DNA from: Lineolata rhizophorae
Lineage: Eukaryota; Ascomycota; Dothideomycetes; Lineolatales; Lineolataceae
NCBI GenBank assembly: GCA_010093515.1
Contig: MU001689.1
Location: 127,784-191,783 of the forward strand
Reading direction: 5' to 3'
Length of the DNA stretch: 64,000 bases
In this document: positions 1-11,751 of the stretch, one piece after another
How positions within the stretch are numbered: the first letter of the stretch is position 1
Layout of the letters: each line of letters starts with the position of its first letter
Program-made: the position numbers and the translations under genes
The notes under the pieces: model-generated
What the model was told of the DNA's origin: nothing
Databases searched by the model: none
The model's input: the letters and a program-made list of their open reading frames with translations, nothing else

Positions 1-6
1 GCAAAG

Positions 7-934
7 ATGGCGTCGCTCAAGGGACCCGGCGAAGCCAAGGCCTACGACGGTATGTTTGCCTCCTCTACTTTCTCAACCTCTTCTCCCGTTTTGACTGCTA
101 CAGCTTCTTCCCTCCACCCGTCTCTCTCAGCCTTGCTAATCGCTTGCACGGCGAACAGGATCGAACCTGCGCATCGGCATCGTGCACGCGCGCTGGAACA
201 GCGCCATCATCGACGCGCTTGTCTCGGGCGCGAAACAGTCGCTGGCGGCCGCCGGAGTCAAGGAGGACAATATCGTCGTGCAGAGTGTGCCCGGTAGCTA
301 TGAGTTGCCCTTTGCGGTGCAGCGGTACGTCTCGTTCAACCCCTCTGGAGCCGGGTAGATGGCTGGTTTTAGACGGCTATGATAATCTTCCCGCGACTCG
401 CTCGCTTGGCATACTCTCTCCTTCCCTCTCCCTCGACCGCTTTTCTTCGTCTTTCGCTCGTGCGCGATGCCGGACTGACCGGCAGCGCGCTCCCGTGTAA
501 TATCAAACAGCATGTACACGGCGTCCCAAATCCAGTCCACGTCTAGCGGCTCAGGTGGCGCGCTAGCCACCGACCTTCTGAGCTCCACCTCCGCGACCGA
601 CCTCACCGCGTCCAGCACCAAGCCTGCCTCGGCCGTCCCGGCCTCGTCGACCGCCCCCTTTGACGCCATCATCGCCGTTGGCGTCCTCATCAAGGGCGAG
701 ACCATGCACTTCGAGTACATCGCTGAAGCCGCCAGCCAGGGCCTGATGCGCGTGCAGCTAGACCAGGGCGTCCCCGTGGTGTTCGGCTTGTTGACCGCGC
801 TGAGCGACGAGCAGGCCAAAGTGCGGGCCGGCCTAGGCGACGGCGCACATAACCATGGCGAGGATTGGGGCAGGGCTGCCGTAGAGTTGGGCGTCAAGAA
901 GGTGGGCTGGGCGGAGGGGAAGATCGTGGAGTAG
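7..934 (+). CDS. RIB4: 6,7-dimethyl-8-ribityllumazine synthase (riboflavin pathway)
   Basis: Three exons: 7-49, 159-324 and 511-934, giving 210 residues. Joined exons read through [15 protein letters not shown], the N-terminal signature of lumazine synthase, then [34 protein letters not shown] and the [11 protein letters not shown] tail helix. The His in GETMHFEYI sits at the family's catalytic position. The enzyme condenses 5-amino-6-ribitylamino-uracil with 3,4-dihydroxy-2-butanone-4-phosphate in the penultimate step of riboflavin synthesis and normally forms a cytosolic pentamer. A Ser/Ala/Thr-rich insert of about 45 residues after the second intron is not part of the core fold; fungal orthologues often carry a loop there. 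Introns use GTATGT/CAG and GTACGT/CAG. The start at base 7 is the first in-frame ATG, but only six bases of upstream sequence are visible. Confidence 0.95.
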
Positions 935-2756
935 ACGAAGACACCGCGGTTATGGGAAACAAAAAAATAAAATAAATAAAGGGCGGGCTGAACGGGCTTC
1001 CATCGGGATGAGGCGTTCGGAGGGTTTTTCTATTGCGAGTGCTCACCCACACCGCGGAGAGGCGAGCTTGGGGTTTGCATAGAGCTGAGCGAACATGCTG
1101 GCGAGTTGGCAATGTAAATTCTCCGAGAGTACTTCTGGTGCGCCCACACCTACTTTTTTCCCTCTGCCTACACGAATACGCCTTCGCACGGGACGAAATA
1201 TCCATTCCACTACTCCTGCGCAAATAATCCGCCGAGCGACCACTCTCATATCAATTGTGCGACCGAGATTTGGTGTCTTGCAGTAGGCGGAGGTTATTCC
1301 GGGATAGGATACGCATATATTGGGTTCACGTGAAGGCAATAAGGACGTGTACGTGGGCGCGGCGTGAGAGTGGCTTTTTGGAAAGGGGCCCCGGACGGCT
1401 TCTGCATACTAGACTGGGTAGGCAGACAGCAGACTATAGCAAGGCTTACGATATGAGCGTGATATGGAGTACGCAGAAGTCGCAGAGCGCATAGAAAGGT
1501 TGTTTTCGCCTGTGGCTGAGCGCGCTGCGCATGTGAGATGATGTGGTGGGCTGCTGCGCCTAGGTCATGCAAGGCCTCTCCGGCTCTGCGTTCGTTGGTC
1601 CGGTCGGCAGCGGAGGCGGTGGCGGCGGCAGGCGGGAGGGCCGCTGTGGCCGAGCGCGCGATCGGATCGATCGTGAGTTTTTGGGCCTTGTTGGGCGGCG
1701 GTCGCAAGCTCCTTAAGAGCCGACGGTTCTTCGGCGTAGGGGACGCGGAGACCCTGCAGGGAGGCGCCCAAGGGAGAGAACGGGAGGCTAGCGTTGGAGG
1801 CGGTGGGAAGGGACGGAACAAGTGGACAAGATTGCTCCTCAGGAGAAAGGAAAGGAAAGAAAAGGAGAGAGGAGGGCTTTTTTTGGCCGTGCAGGCGGGA
1901 AGCGGCCGGCGGCGCGAGGCGGCGGCGGCGGAGGCGGCGGCGAACCGGCAGGCGCTGAATTGCGTCGACCCGGCGCCCGCCAATCGCTCGGCAAAGCAGC
2001 GAGGGCTGGCAGAGAGGCCAGGAATGGGGTGGAGGAGCGAGAGCCTTGCCAGAACGCGCCTGCAGCCTGAGCGCACCCGCAACCCGCTCTCAAAGCCCCA
2101 TCATCCCTTTAACCACACAACGCACAACCCTTGTCGCAACCATCCACCGCCGCAACCGCCCGCCGTCTGCGCGACGCGGGCCTCCCTCCTCTTTCTTGCC
2201 CTCCCACGCTCATTCATCTTTTCCCGGACCACGCCAGACCCGTCTCCTTGCTCTCCGGCACAGGCCTTCGTCGCGTTGCTTTCTCGTGCGTGTACGCCAC
2301 GTTCTGTCGCGTCGCCGGCCGTCCGCATCGCTTACCGTACCGCGAGCGCCCCCGGGGAACCGCGTTCCTGCTTGACGAGCGAGAACAGGCCCGCTTAGCC
2401 CTCCTCCACTTCACCTCCACCACCGCAGACCTCCCTCCACGTGCCCTCTCCAGCCTCCGACTCACCTGCTCCGTACTCTCCCCGAGCGAGCACGTCTTGC
2501 CTTTCCTCCCTCTTGTGGACCACGCCACCCTCCGTCTCTTTTGCTCCCCATACACGCACGCACACGCACCTGGAGGCGATCGCAACGGGAGCAACCAGCA
2601 GCCGGTACGCGGAAAAAGTTGAGTGCACGGACACCCGGGAGAGAGCGAGATGCTGCAGGGCGCGCGCGGTTCTTGCTTTTGGTAGGAAAAGCGGTGGGCA
2701 GCAGCCAGCGACAAGCAGCAGCTAGTTGCTAGAGCTTCTCCCGGCTCCGTGATATT
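935..2756. other. Intergenic region: RIB4 3' flank and long SET1 leader/promoter
   Basis: Open frames exist on both strands because the DNA is GC-rich. Their translations are low-complexity (Arg/Pro/Ala/Ser runs) with no recognisable domain. The last ~650 bases before SET1 are pyrimidine-rich on the plus strand, as expected of a fungal promoter and 5' leader. No tRNA or transposon seen. Confidence 0.6.
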
Positions 2757-5700
2757 ATGTCGCGCGCTTCCTCCGGAAGCTTCGCGGACTTTTTCCCCAA
2801 TGCGCCGTCCGTCCTGCAGCAGAAGCGCGAACGAGAGGCTGCCGCCGCTGCCGCCGCCGCCGCCGCCGCCGCCGCCGCAGCAGCAGCAGCAGCAACAGCG
2901 GTTCAGACCGGCACTAAGGACAGCGAAGAAGGCGAAGGTCGAAGAGGTGGAGCCGCCGCCGTTAGCTGCAACATCGGCGGCCATCGTGACTCGCAGGTCG
3001 TAGCGGAAGGTCTCGCTGCGTCATCTCCACCATCACATCGTCTGAACGCCGTCACCAACGCCGCCGCAGCGAGCGCTTTCGCAACTAATTCTTCTGCTCG
3101 CGGCGACAACGCGCTGATCAATGGTGCTGCGCCGTCTGCGCCCTTTTATGCTGCGACGTCTTCCGCTACCCCCGCCAGTGACCCGGATTCCAGATTCCTT
3201 TCGCAAGCGCACGCGCCTCCGAACCGTAACATCTTCCCCCCACACAATCACCAGCCCTCCTCCGCCACCTCTGCCGACGACGATGAACTGCAGCAGCGCT
3301 CCGCCACCGATTCGTCCGGCGACCTACTGCTGAACGGCGTCGGCTCCGCCAGCTCACTCACCAGCACCGTGTCCTCAGTCTTCAGCACGGGCTCTAACGA
3401 GCGCGTCGCGCCGTCCTCGTCGGGCGTCACCACTGCTGCCGGGTCCGCCACAGGCGTCGCCGGCGCCGCTGCCATGGGCACTTTCTCCTACGCCGGCCCG
3501 GGCGCACCTAACTCGCACACGCTGACCCCACTTACCAACACCGACTCCTCGCCGCCGCCGCCGGGCAGCAAGCAGCGCGGCTCGGGTAGTCCGCCCCCGC
3601 TTCAAGGCGGGCTCGTTGGCAGCAGAACGGTCGGCACACAAGCTGGCGCCTCGCTGGCTGCGTCCGGTCGCGGAGGCGGTGCGTCGCCGTACGGTGCGTC
3701 CATGCTTGCGGGGACTAGGCAGGACAGCGGAGCAGCGACGAGTGCGCACAATGGTGGGTCTGCGACTATCACGCCGGCGCATACGCCACCGCAGTCGAAT
3801 CGCCAGGCGCGGCCGGGCCCGGGCGAGATTAAGGGATATAAGACGTATTTTGATCCAGAGTTGATTACGGATCCAAAGAGGGCGAAGGAAAAGAAGATGT
3901 TAAAGGCGAAGTCGAGGCCATTTGGTCAAGAGGTAAGGAATATGTTCTCTATGTTTAACGTGCAACCAGGCTGGGACCCGTTTAGCGCATTTTGGGGTAG
4001 AATTGCTATCTTCACCTTGGGCCGACGCTTACGACGTATGATAATTTCCAGACCGATCCTTCTCCGCCACCAGATCCGCGGCTAGCAATTGCAGGCTACT
4101 CCACTGGAACATTCAATGGTGTGAAAGCCAAATTGAGACCTTCTCCCATTCTCCTCCGACCTTATCCTTTCGACCCAAAGATTTCCTGTGGTGGCGGCCC
4201 AGCGACACAGGTCGTGGTAACTGGCTTTGATCCCGTCACGCCCGAATCCAAGCTCCGGACGCTGTTTGCGAGCTACGGCGAAATCGCGGAGATCAATAAC
4301 AAGACGGACCCTAATACTGGCAGCTTCCTCGGTATCTGCTTGGTGCGGTACAAGGATCCAATACCAGGCCGCAAAAATGGGATTCCGGCAGCGCAAGCGG
4401 CACGGCGCGCGGAGAAGGAAGGGAGCAGCGAGCGCATTAATATGAACAAGATTCGCGTGCAACGCGATCGGAGCGGGCATAGGTGCAAGCGCTTTGTCGA
4501 GGAGGCCGTAAAGCGCAATACCGCACAAAGGGATAAGTTGGCTCGCGAGGAGCGATCGTTGAAGCCGCCTCCGACGCCGATGTCTGCCATTCCGTCCGCC
4601 AATATCAAGAACCTCGGACCGCCGCCAGATGCGCCCAAGGGGCCGTCTGGCAAAGGCATACGCCCTCCAGAGGCCTTGCGCGCGCCTCTTTTGCGACCGA
4701 GCTCGGCGGCGGCGTCGCTCGTCGAGCGGGAACCTATAATCAACGGCATAAAGCGCAAGCCCTACATCTTCATCGCCAAGTACTACGTGCCTGTTCTGGG
4801 CGCGACGATTCCGCATCTGAAGAAGCGACTCAAGCTATACGCCTGGCGCGAGGTGCGTTGCGACGAGACTGGATACTACATCATCTTCGAGGACTCGAGG
4901 CGCGGCGAAGAGGAGGCGGTGCGGTGCTTCCACGACTGCCACATGACGGCGCTTTTCACGTACGTCATGAACATGGAGTGCCAGCAGTACGGCGACCCGA
5001 ACTACGAGCGTAGCCCGAGCCCGGAGCGCGTCGCGGAGGAGAAGCGCAAGCAGGCGGAGCGTGAGCGCCTAGCTCGCGAGGAAGAAGAAGATGAGGAGTT
5101 CGAGAAGCAGGAGCGCGCGCGCAACTTAGATCCGATCAAGGCGGCCATAGAAATTTTCGCGGCGGAGCTAAAGGAGAAGGTGCTGAGCGATGTAAAGTCA
5201 AAGATCGCGGCACGCGCGCTCTATGACTACTTAGATCCAGACCGTCACGCAGCGAAGCGTCGAAAGCTTGGCATTTCCGACCCAGGCGAGAAGGAGAGCA
5301 AGCCGCCTACACTCATGTTAATGCGCGGGGATGATACGCCATCCGTTAGCGGGACTCCAGATTCACGCAACCACGGCTTCTCCGGCTCTACCGGTCGTCA
5401 CCCTCTGTCGGCATACGACGTGAATTCTATTCGGCCGCGCGGCAAGCGCTTACAGCGGGGACCTGTCAACGCCTTTGCGGACGACCGTCGTAAGAGGATG
5501 CCGCAACATTCCAACCAGAGCCGGAAACCGCCTGTCCGGCACCTTCACCAGCAGCTACGCGGCTACTTCGACCAGGAGGATGACTCCGACGACGAACAGC
5601 GTACGCCGCTAACACGCGATACCGATGAGCAAGAGAGCAGGCCGCTAAGCCGCATGAGTCGCAGCTCAACTGCGTTCGAGGTCGAAGACGACTTGGATGG

Positions 5701-7593
5701 ACCGCCTATACGCAAGCGAAGGAAGGTGGAAGCCGAGCAGAGGAAACATGCGCTAGTAGGCGCGAGTGCGACTGCGCGGGCGACTGCGGCCGCCGCTGCA
5801 GCCGCCGCTGAGAGCGAGGATGAGGCTCAAGACGACCTAGACGACATGTCGGCTAGGCTGCTGCGGCTTATGGACGACAAGGAGCCCGAGGATATGACTT
5901 TAGAGGAGCTCGACCAGGTTATTGGAACACTACCGCATTACTCGAAGATTCGCCGGCGCGCTGAGACGGAGCGCGCTATTCGGTTTAGAAATAAGGAGGA
6001 CGATGAGCTCTTCGGCATCACAGAGTCGGTAGATCGGCATGTGGACGAAGATGCCGTAGGCGACAAAGCGAGGCAGAAGAAAGATGGGCGTGAGGGTGCT
6101 GCTGCGCCGGAAGTTACGGTAGATGAGGCTATAAATGAGGACATGCAGCCGGTAGAGGAGATAGGCAAGGGTGTCAAGACCAAGAAGGTTCCCACTTCGG
6201 CGGCGAGGAAAAAGAAGGAAAAGGAACCGAAGCCGAAGAGAAAAACCAAGAAGCAACTCCTCGAAGAAGAAAAGGCTCGCATCGCCGCCGAGGTTGTCAC
6301 CGACGTTTCTGCTGCGCTACCTGTCCCTCCGCAAATCGAAGACATCGCAACGCCCGAGACGCCCACCGTTATTGTTGAGGAGGAAGACAAGAAGGCCGCG
6401 GCGAAGCTGCTTGGGGAGCCGCTGGAAGAAGAGGAAGAGGAAGAGCGCGCCGAGGTCGAATGGGGCGTCTCTACTGACCACCCTAGACGGACGGTCGAAG
6501 ATGACCTCTCTATCACGCTGGATATCCACGGCTGGCAGCACTTGGTCAAAGATGACGAGGATCTGCGCTTCCTGCGCAAGGTGCTCAAGGACGTCCCGGC
6601 GGCCTCGCTTGGTGACACCGGACTCTGGGCTTGGAAGCAGAAGGAGATCAAGTTGCTCAACAACAATAACCGCGCCGTTGGTGTCACGACATCCGCGCCG
6701 CACATAGATGGCTACTACATGTCCAACATGACGGGGGCGGCGCGTACTGAGGGTGTCAAGAAGATCCTCGAGTCGGAGAAGAGCAAGTACCTCCCACACC
6801 GTATTCGCGTGCAGAAGGCGCGCGAGGAGCGCGAGGCTCGGGCCAAGAACAACCCACAGGCGGCCACGGAAGCGGCCAAGCTGGCGGCCGCAGCCAAGAC
6901 GGCGTCGACGGCGAACAGCCGTATGAACCGCGCGAACAACCGGCGACTCGTCAACGAGATGAACACGCAGAAGGCGACGATGCTCAGTCTGGGCGTTGGT
7001 GGGACCGGGGTCGACGGCGAAGCGGGCGTGCTGGCGATGCGCTTCAACCAGCTTAAGAAGCGCAAGAAGCTGGTCAAGTTCGACCGGTCGGCGATCCACA
7101 ATTGGGGACTGTACGCGCAGGAGAACATCGCCGTCAACGACATGATCATTGAGTACGTGGGCGAGAAGGTGCGGCAGCGCGTGGCGGACCTGCGCGAGCT
7201 GCGCTACCTTAAGCAGGGCATCGGGAGCTCGTACCTATTCCGCATCGACGAGGACACGGTCGTGGACGCGACAAAGAAGGGGGGCATCGCGCGCTTCATT
7301 AACCATAGCTGCACACCCAATTGCACGGCCAAGATCATCAAGGTGGACGGGACGAAGAGGATTGTTATCTATGCGTTGAGGGATATTGCGAAGAGTGAGT
7401 TTGCCCCTTCCCTCATTCTCTAGGCGTTATATCACGGGGGGTTTGTTTGTGGGAATGGTAACAGGTGACTAACGCGGCGCAATCGACAGACGAGGAACTC
7501 ACGTACGACTACAAGTTTGAGCGCGAGATCAACAGCGACGACAGGATTCCGTGCCTGTGCGGGTCCGTCGGTTGCAAGGGCTTCCTCAACTAA
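2757..7593 (+). CDS. SET1: Set1 histone H3 lysine-4 methyltransferase (COMPASS catalytic subunit)
   Basis: Exons 2757-3932, 4052-7394 and 7490-7593 give 1540 residues. The N-terminus [19 protein letters not shown] is the conserved fungal Set1 start, followed by a poly-Ala run (about residues 28-46) and a long disordered Ser/Ala/Gly region. The [12 protein letters not shown] motif (about 357) leads into the Set1 RRM (about 446-550, VVVTGFDP...[13 protein letters not shown]) and a second RRM-like segment (about 625-705). A charged linker follows, then the N-SET region (about 1200-1398) and the SET domain (about 1400-1516) with RFINHSC and ELTYDYKF. The post-SET motif [13 protein letters not shown] ends the protein. 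The catalytic core looks intact. Set1 deposits mono- to tri-methyl H3K4 at active genes in the nucleus. It is longer than yeast Set1 because of the N-terminal extension, as in other filamentous fungi. Confidence 0.97.
2839..2900 (+). repeat. GCC/GCA trinucleotide tract in SET1 exon 1
   Basis: A run of GCC codons passing into GCA codons encodes about 19 alanines in the Set1 frame. Slippage here would change only tract length, so it is a likely length polymorphism between isolates. Confidence 0.9.
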
Positions 7594-9262
7594 CGAAGTT
7601 TCGCTCTCTTTCCCCTCTCCCTTCTTAGGGCTGCTCTCGTCTCTTCTAGCCCGCCAGCTCTTTGTGGGTGGCCGACCATACTTGCATGAGCTTTGACATG
7701 CTCCGGCGTTTTTCTCTTTTCTGACTCACTGCTCCATTAATGCGGTTGTGTACTTCTTGTTGTACTATTTCGGCTCTTTTTCTCATCTGCTACAGTTTGG
7801 GAAGCTTTGCTCGGGGCCGGTGACGAACTATGAGGGCGAGGTGGATGGGCACTTCTGGAGAGTGGGTTTTTCTTGTACTACTCTTTTTCTTTTCCTTTTT
7901 CTTATTCTGTGTTAGAAATGGAGGGGCCAAAGGACACGGGACAAAAAAAGCATATCGGGTTGCGAATGAAAGGCGGTTGCTGCATTGGCGAGCACAACAC
8001 GCACTCTACTACTCGGGCACCACTCTCATACATGTTATTACTCTGAGACTTTGAAGGCGATGTCTCTAATGTCTTTTGTCATTGCTTTTGCTTCATCATT
8101 TTTCGACATCGCGTGCGTGCAGGCCAAAGCCAAGTTACCTAGGTACATCCTTAACGAGGATGTAGCTCCTGAACGAAACCGAATCTTAACTTGCGGCGCG
8201 GGGACCGGCGTTCTGGTGGTCTTCGGATGCGGAGAGAAAGCCTCCACACTTCAACAGTAATTATTCGTTCTGTGCTCGTTTGTTCTAACGCTCCTCCTCC
8301 TTTTGTTTGCATTTTGGAGGTGCCTCTTACGTTTATTGTTCTTTTTTGCGCTGAATTGGCGAAAATAGGAGGGCAGAAAGCTCCGCACTACCTTTTTCTT
8401 TCCCTGTGTTGGCTGAAGTCGGTGTCTTAAGTGTCTTGCTGTTTTTTTTTTTTGGTTTTTTTTTTGCCCCTTCTTTGACTGGAAGGCTGAGTGATATGGT
8501 GCTTAGATAGCTTGATTGCTCTGAATGAGGCCACGCGTGGTTGGGAGTCGCATTGGTCATGTTGGTGCCGTGACTGTTGGCTGGCTTGCTGGTTCCCGAA
8601 TGGTTACAAATATTTCATTCCGTTCTTAGGCAGAGCAGTCTTGCGTGAGAGTGGTGCTTTTGCATGAGTTTATACGGAGTGCTTGGAATGGACGAGAGGG
8701 TGAGCGTCGCAGTTCGTCTATGTGGTTTGGTAAGTTGGTGGGGCCACGCATGGATGCATGACCTCAGGGTGCATAGTCGTCCTCCTGAGATAGGTGAATC
8801 TGAATGTTTTGTTCAACTTGCGATGGAATACTACATTGTGATTTGTGCAACAGGGTTGTGTGATATTTGCTAAAATTTTCTTTTTCTCAACAAGACCTCT
8901 ATGGAATAATACACGTTTGAGATCAAGCCAAGCGTGTGAAGTCACATGGGGCGTACGTTGTGTACAGCAACCCCAAACACAAGCTTTTGAGCCTCAATAC
9001 TCCGCCTCCAACTTTGTGGGTGGGCCCGTACGCGACTAGGCCCCACCATCACTATGTACATAGGTCATCACCAAACCCTGAGCCCCGCCGCCATCCGCCC
9101 AATCACAAACTTTTTATATGTGAATCCGCCGACCAGATTTCCTTCTTCAACCCGCGTTCTGCGTCGCAACTCTTATTATACTTCTTATCTCTCAAATTTA
9201 CGGCCATTTACAAGCAAGTGACGTGGAAAATCAAGCGGAAAGGGGGCAAAAAAAAATCCAGC
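7594..9262. other. Intergenic region between SET1 and TRM112
   Basis: T-rich on the plus strand, with homopolymer runs near 8440-8465, and lower in GC than the flanking genes. It should hold the SET1 3' UTR and the TRM112 promoter. Open frames are short and unrecognisable. Confidence 0.6.
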
Positions 9263-10014
9263 ATGAAAATATTGACGCTCAACTTCGTCACCTGCGCACG
9301 CAAGGCGTGCAAGGCGAGCCCGGCCGCGTTCCCGCTGCGGCCGCGCGAGGCCGAGCTCGAGATCGTCGAGCAGGACATCAATCCGCTATTTGTGCGCAAC
9401 GTGCTGCCGCGGCTAGAGTGGGACGCGCTGAGGGAGGTTTGCGGCGAGGTGAGAGCAATCTAGTTTTCTCATAGAAGCGCGATGGCTTTCTTGCTCTATA
9501 TTTTGGCGTTGGATTCTTTGCCGGTTTGGGTCGTTTCGCGCGCCCCTCTGGCGAATTCAGTTTAGTTTTACGACATCCTCTTTCCTCTTGCCGTTCTCCA
9601 AAAGTCAGCAGTTCGCACCTTCCTACTATTCCTAGTCTCAGCCCCCCTTATTCCATTGCCCTCCTCCTACCCCCCCACCCTCCACCCCAAACTAACCTCC
9701 AATTTCCTCAGCTCGGCCTCCAGCAACTCCCCTCAACCGCGCCCTCACCAGACGACCTTTTCACCACCACCCCCGCCGCCGCCGACACCGCCATGGCCGA
9801 CGCCGCCGACGCGCACGTTCCCACGCAGCAATCTCCGCCGCCAGAAGAGGCCGAGCCAGAGGAGCCGCGCCCGTCGCAGCTCCTGCGCGACCTGCACACG
9901 CTGCTGCTCGAGACGACGATGCGGTCGGGCAAGCTGGTGTGCGGCAATTGCGGCCACGAGTACGCGGTCAAGGAGGGCATCGCGAATTTCTTGCTGCCGA
10001 GCCATCTGGTGTGA
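9263..10014 (+). CDS. TRM112: Trm112 activator subunit of methyltransferases
   Basis: Exons 9263-9448 and 9712-10014 give 162 residues. The protein starts MKILTLNFVTCARKAC and ends with LRDLHTLLLETTMRSGKLVCGNCGHEY...IANFLLPSHLV, both hallmarks of Trm112. Four Cys (two near residues 11 and 16, two in CGNCG) form the zinc site. Trm112 is the small stabilising partner of several SAM enzymes: Mtq2 (eRF1 Gln methylation), Trm9 and Trm11 (tRNA) and Bud23 (18S rRNA). The middle contains an acidic/Pro/Ala insert of about 40 residues, making it longer than yeast Trm112 (135 residues). The 263-base intron is phase 0, with GTGAGA donor, an ACTAACC branch site and CAG acceptor. Confidence 0.95.
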
Positions 10015-11550
10015 GCGGCGGGCCCCGAGCGCGAAAGAGCGGAAGGGTGGCGATGGTGTAGTGGAGAGGTGGAGGAGGGAATGGAAGAATGGAGGATGTG
10101 CTTGGTCACGTGGGGTTGTTTGGTGGATGTGAATGGACTCCGGTGGTTGGGGATGTAAGGGCGGGGTTTGTGTTTGTGAAATGATGTCTCGGACGCAGGA
10201 AAATCGGTTGTACGGATTGCTCGTGTTCAGGAATTGGTTGCGGTTGCTGCGAATCTAGGATCGGTTTACTAGAATTATACCCGTCCCTTTCCATTTAGTC
10301 GATGAGGCAAACCCTTATAGAAGCCCCTATATATGTACTACCCTTATTTGCGACCCAGAATGGCTCGTCTTGATAGGGAGTAGCATAAAATATATCATGC
10401 CAAGTTCTATTAGGGGAGTGATGCCTCGAAACGCATTCTCCAAGCTGACCAGTAGCAGCAAGGATATAAAATTGACGAATCCGCACCTGTCAACTTGGCA
10501 TGTAAATGGTGGACTCCACTCCGTGACATACCTAGACTAAAGCCAGAAATAAGGCAGCAGTGGACCAGGTACTAAGAGCCTTCTCTATTTCTCTCTAAGA
10601 GCGAAATACGTGAATATATCAAGCGTCACGAGCCACTTGAAGTCACAATCTCAGGTGCTGGCCAATGCAATGCGCGATTTAAAAAAGACCGCGATATAAC
10701 GCACCAAAAATTGGTATACACGAGGGATATAGATGGCCAGCCACACACAGGCGAGGCAGCCCCAAACACAAGCCCCATATGGAAAGGAAAAGGGTACTCC
10801 AAAGAAAACAGGGCGACAATGATGGGTTCTTTTTTTGTCTGTTTCATTATGATCTCGCGGAAAGTGCCAAACCACACCCCAGGGGTTAGAAAGGATGATG
10901 ATACGAATTCTCTTTACCCACCACATGGCGCCCGCCTCTTTCTTTCCCTCTCTGCCAAAATAGATCCGGTCGGGGTCTCAGCTAAAAATAAAAGGGTACG
11001 GTTTTCGGCCCCAGATCTTGGCACAATTCGGAAGAGCATCAGACAGGGACCAGACACAGAGCTCTCCTACACCTAGAACGGACGAAAACCCAAACACACA
11101 ATCAAACCACAGACCACGATAGACCACCCTTTTGCATGTACTAGTACTTTTCATAGACCCATGTAGAGATAGCCGAGTAGTTGTAGCCTGCATATCCCAT
11201 AGCAGGGAGAGGTCAGGGTAAATGAAACAAACCAAACCAAACCAAACCAGATCTTGGCACAAAATTTTGGCCATGGCGACCCACTATAAGCGCCACCCAG
11301 CTCCGAGGCCAACAAACATTATTGTCGCCGCCTTCGTCACTGTACAACCCACATCGAACCCATCCGCCCCTACCTCCATCTCATAACTCCCCTACACAAA
11401 ACACGCGCATCTGCCATCACTCATCCACCCACCAACCCAATCAACTCACCACCCGGCCGACATCACCAAAGCGAACACCCCAGTACTCGCGCCGAAGCAT
11501 CAACTTCATCGCGCCTCGCATCCCATTCTAATTTGTCACCTCGCGCAATC
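10015..11550. other. Convergent 3' intergenic region
   Basis: Lies between two tail-to-tail genes (TRM112 and the microprotein at 11551). It is mixed in composition, with a short run of AACCA/CAAAC repeats near 11226-11250. Small minus-strand frames (for example 10651-10926) look like chance frames in UTR sequence. Confidence 0.5.
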
Positions 11551-11751
11551 TTACGCAATGGGCCTATTGGCCTTGCGCTGCTGGAGCTTCTTGTGAACGA
11601 AGAGGCCGATGAGCAAGAGGGCGACGACGAAGATGATGCAGAAGACGAGGACGACGCCGGGCTCCTCGGCGGCCCAATTTGAGCGCTTGGCGAACTGGTG
11701 CAGGGCCTCGGCGCTGCGGGCCTGGACGAGAGAGCTGTCGATGGCAGGCAT
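11551..11751 (-). CDS. 66-residue single-pass membrane microprotein
   Basis: A single exon encodes 66 residues. The N-terminal half is polar (MPAIDSSLVQARSAEALHQ...NWAAEEPG). It is followed by one strongly hydrophobic segment (about residues 31-52, VVLVFCIIFVVALLLIGLFV) and a short basic tail KKLQQRKANRP. The layout suggests a tail-anchored-like or small single-span protein with the basic end in the cytosol. I recall similar short fungal proteins annotated only as hypothetical; this is memory, not a search. An acceptor-like ...CTAATTCAAACGCAG just before the ATG may mark an intron in the 5' UTR. No function can be assigned. Confidence 0.75.
   Translation of the reverse strand: MPAIDSSLVQARSAEALHQFAKRSNWAAEEPGVVLVFCIIFVVALLLIGLFVHKKLQQRKANRPIA

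Noticed and set aside
1294-2398. Long overlapping open frames on both strands upstream of SET1
   Set aside because: Translations are Arg/Pro/Ala/Ser low-complexity, overlap each other on opposite strands, and lie in GC-rich DNA where chance frames are long. No domain or splice structure.
10651-10926. Hydrophobic 91-codon minus-strand frame
   Set aside because: Lies in the 3' flank of two convergent genes, with unusual composition and no homologous feel; judged a chance frame.
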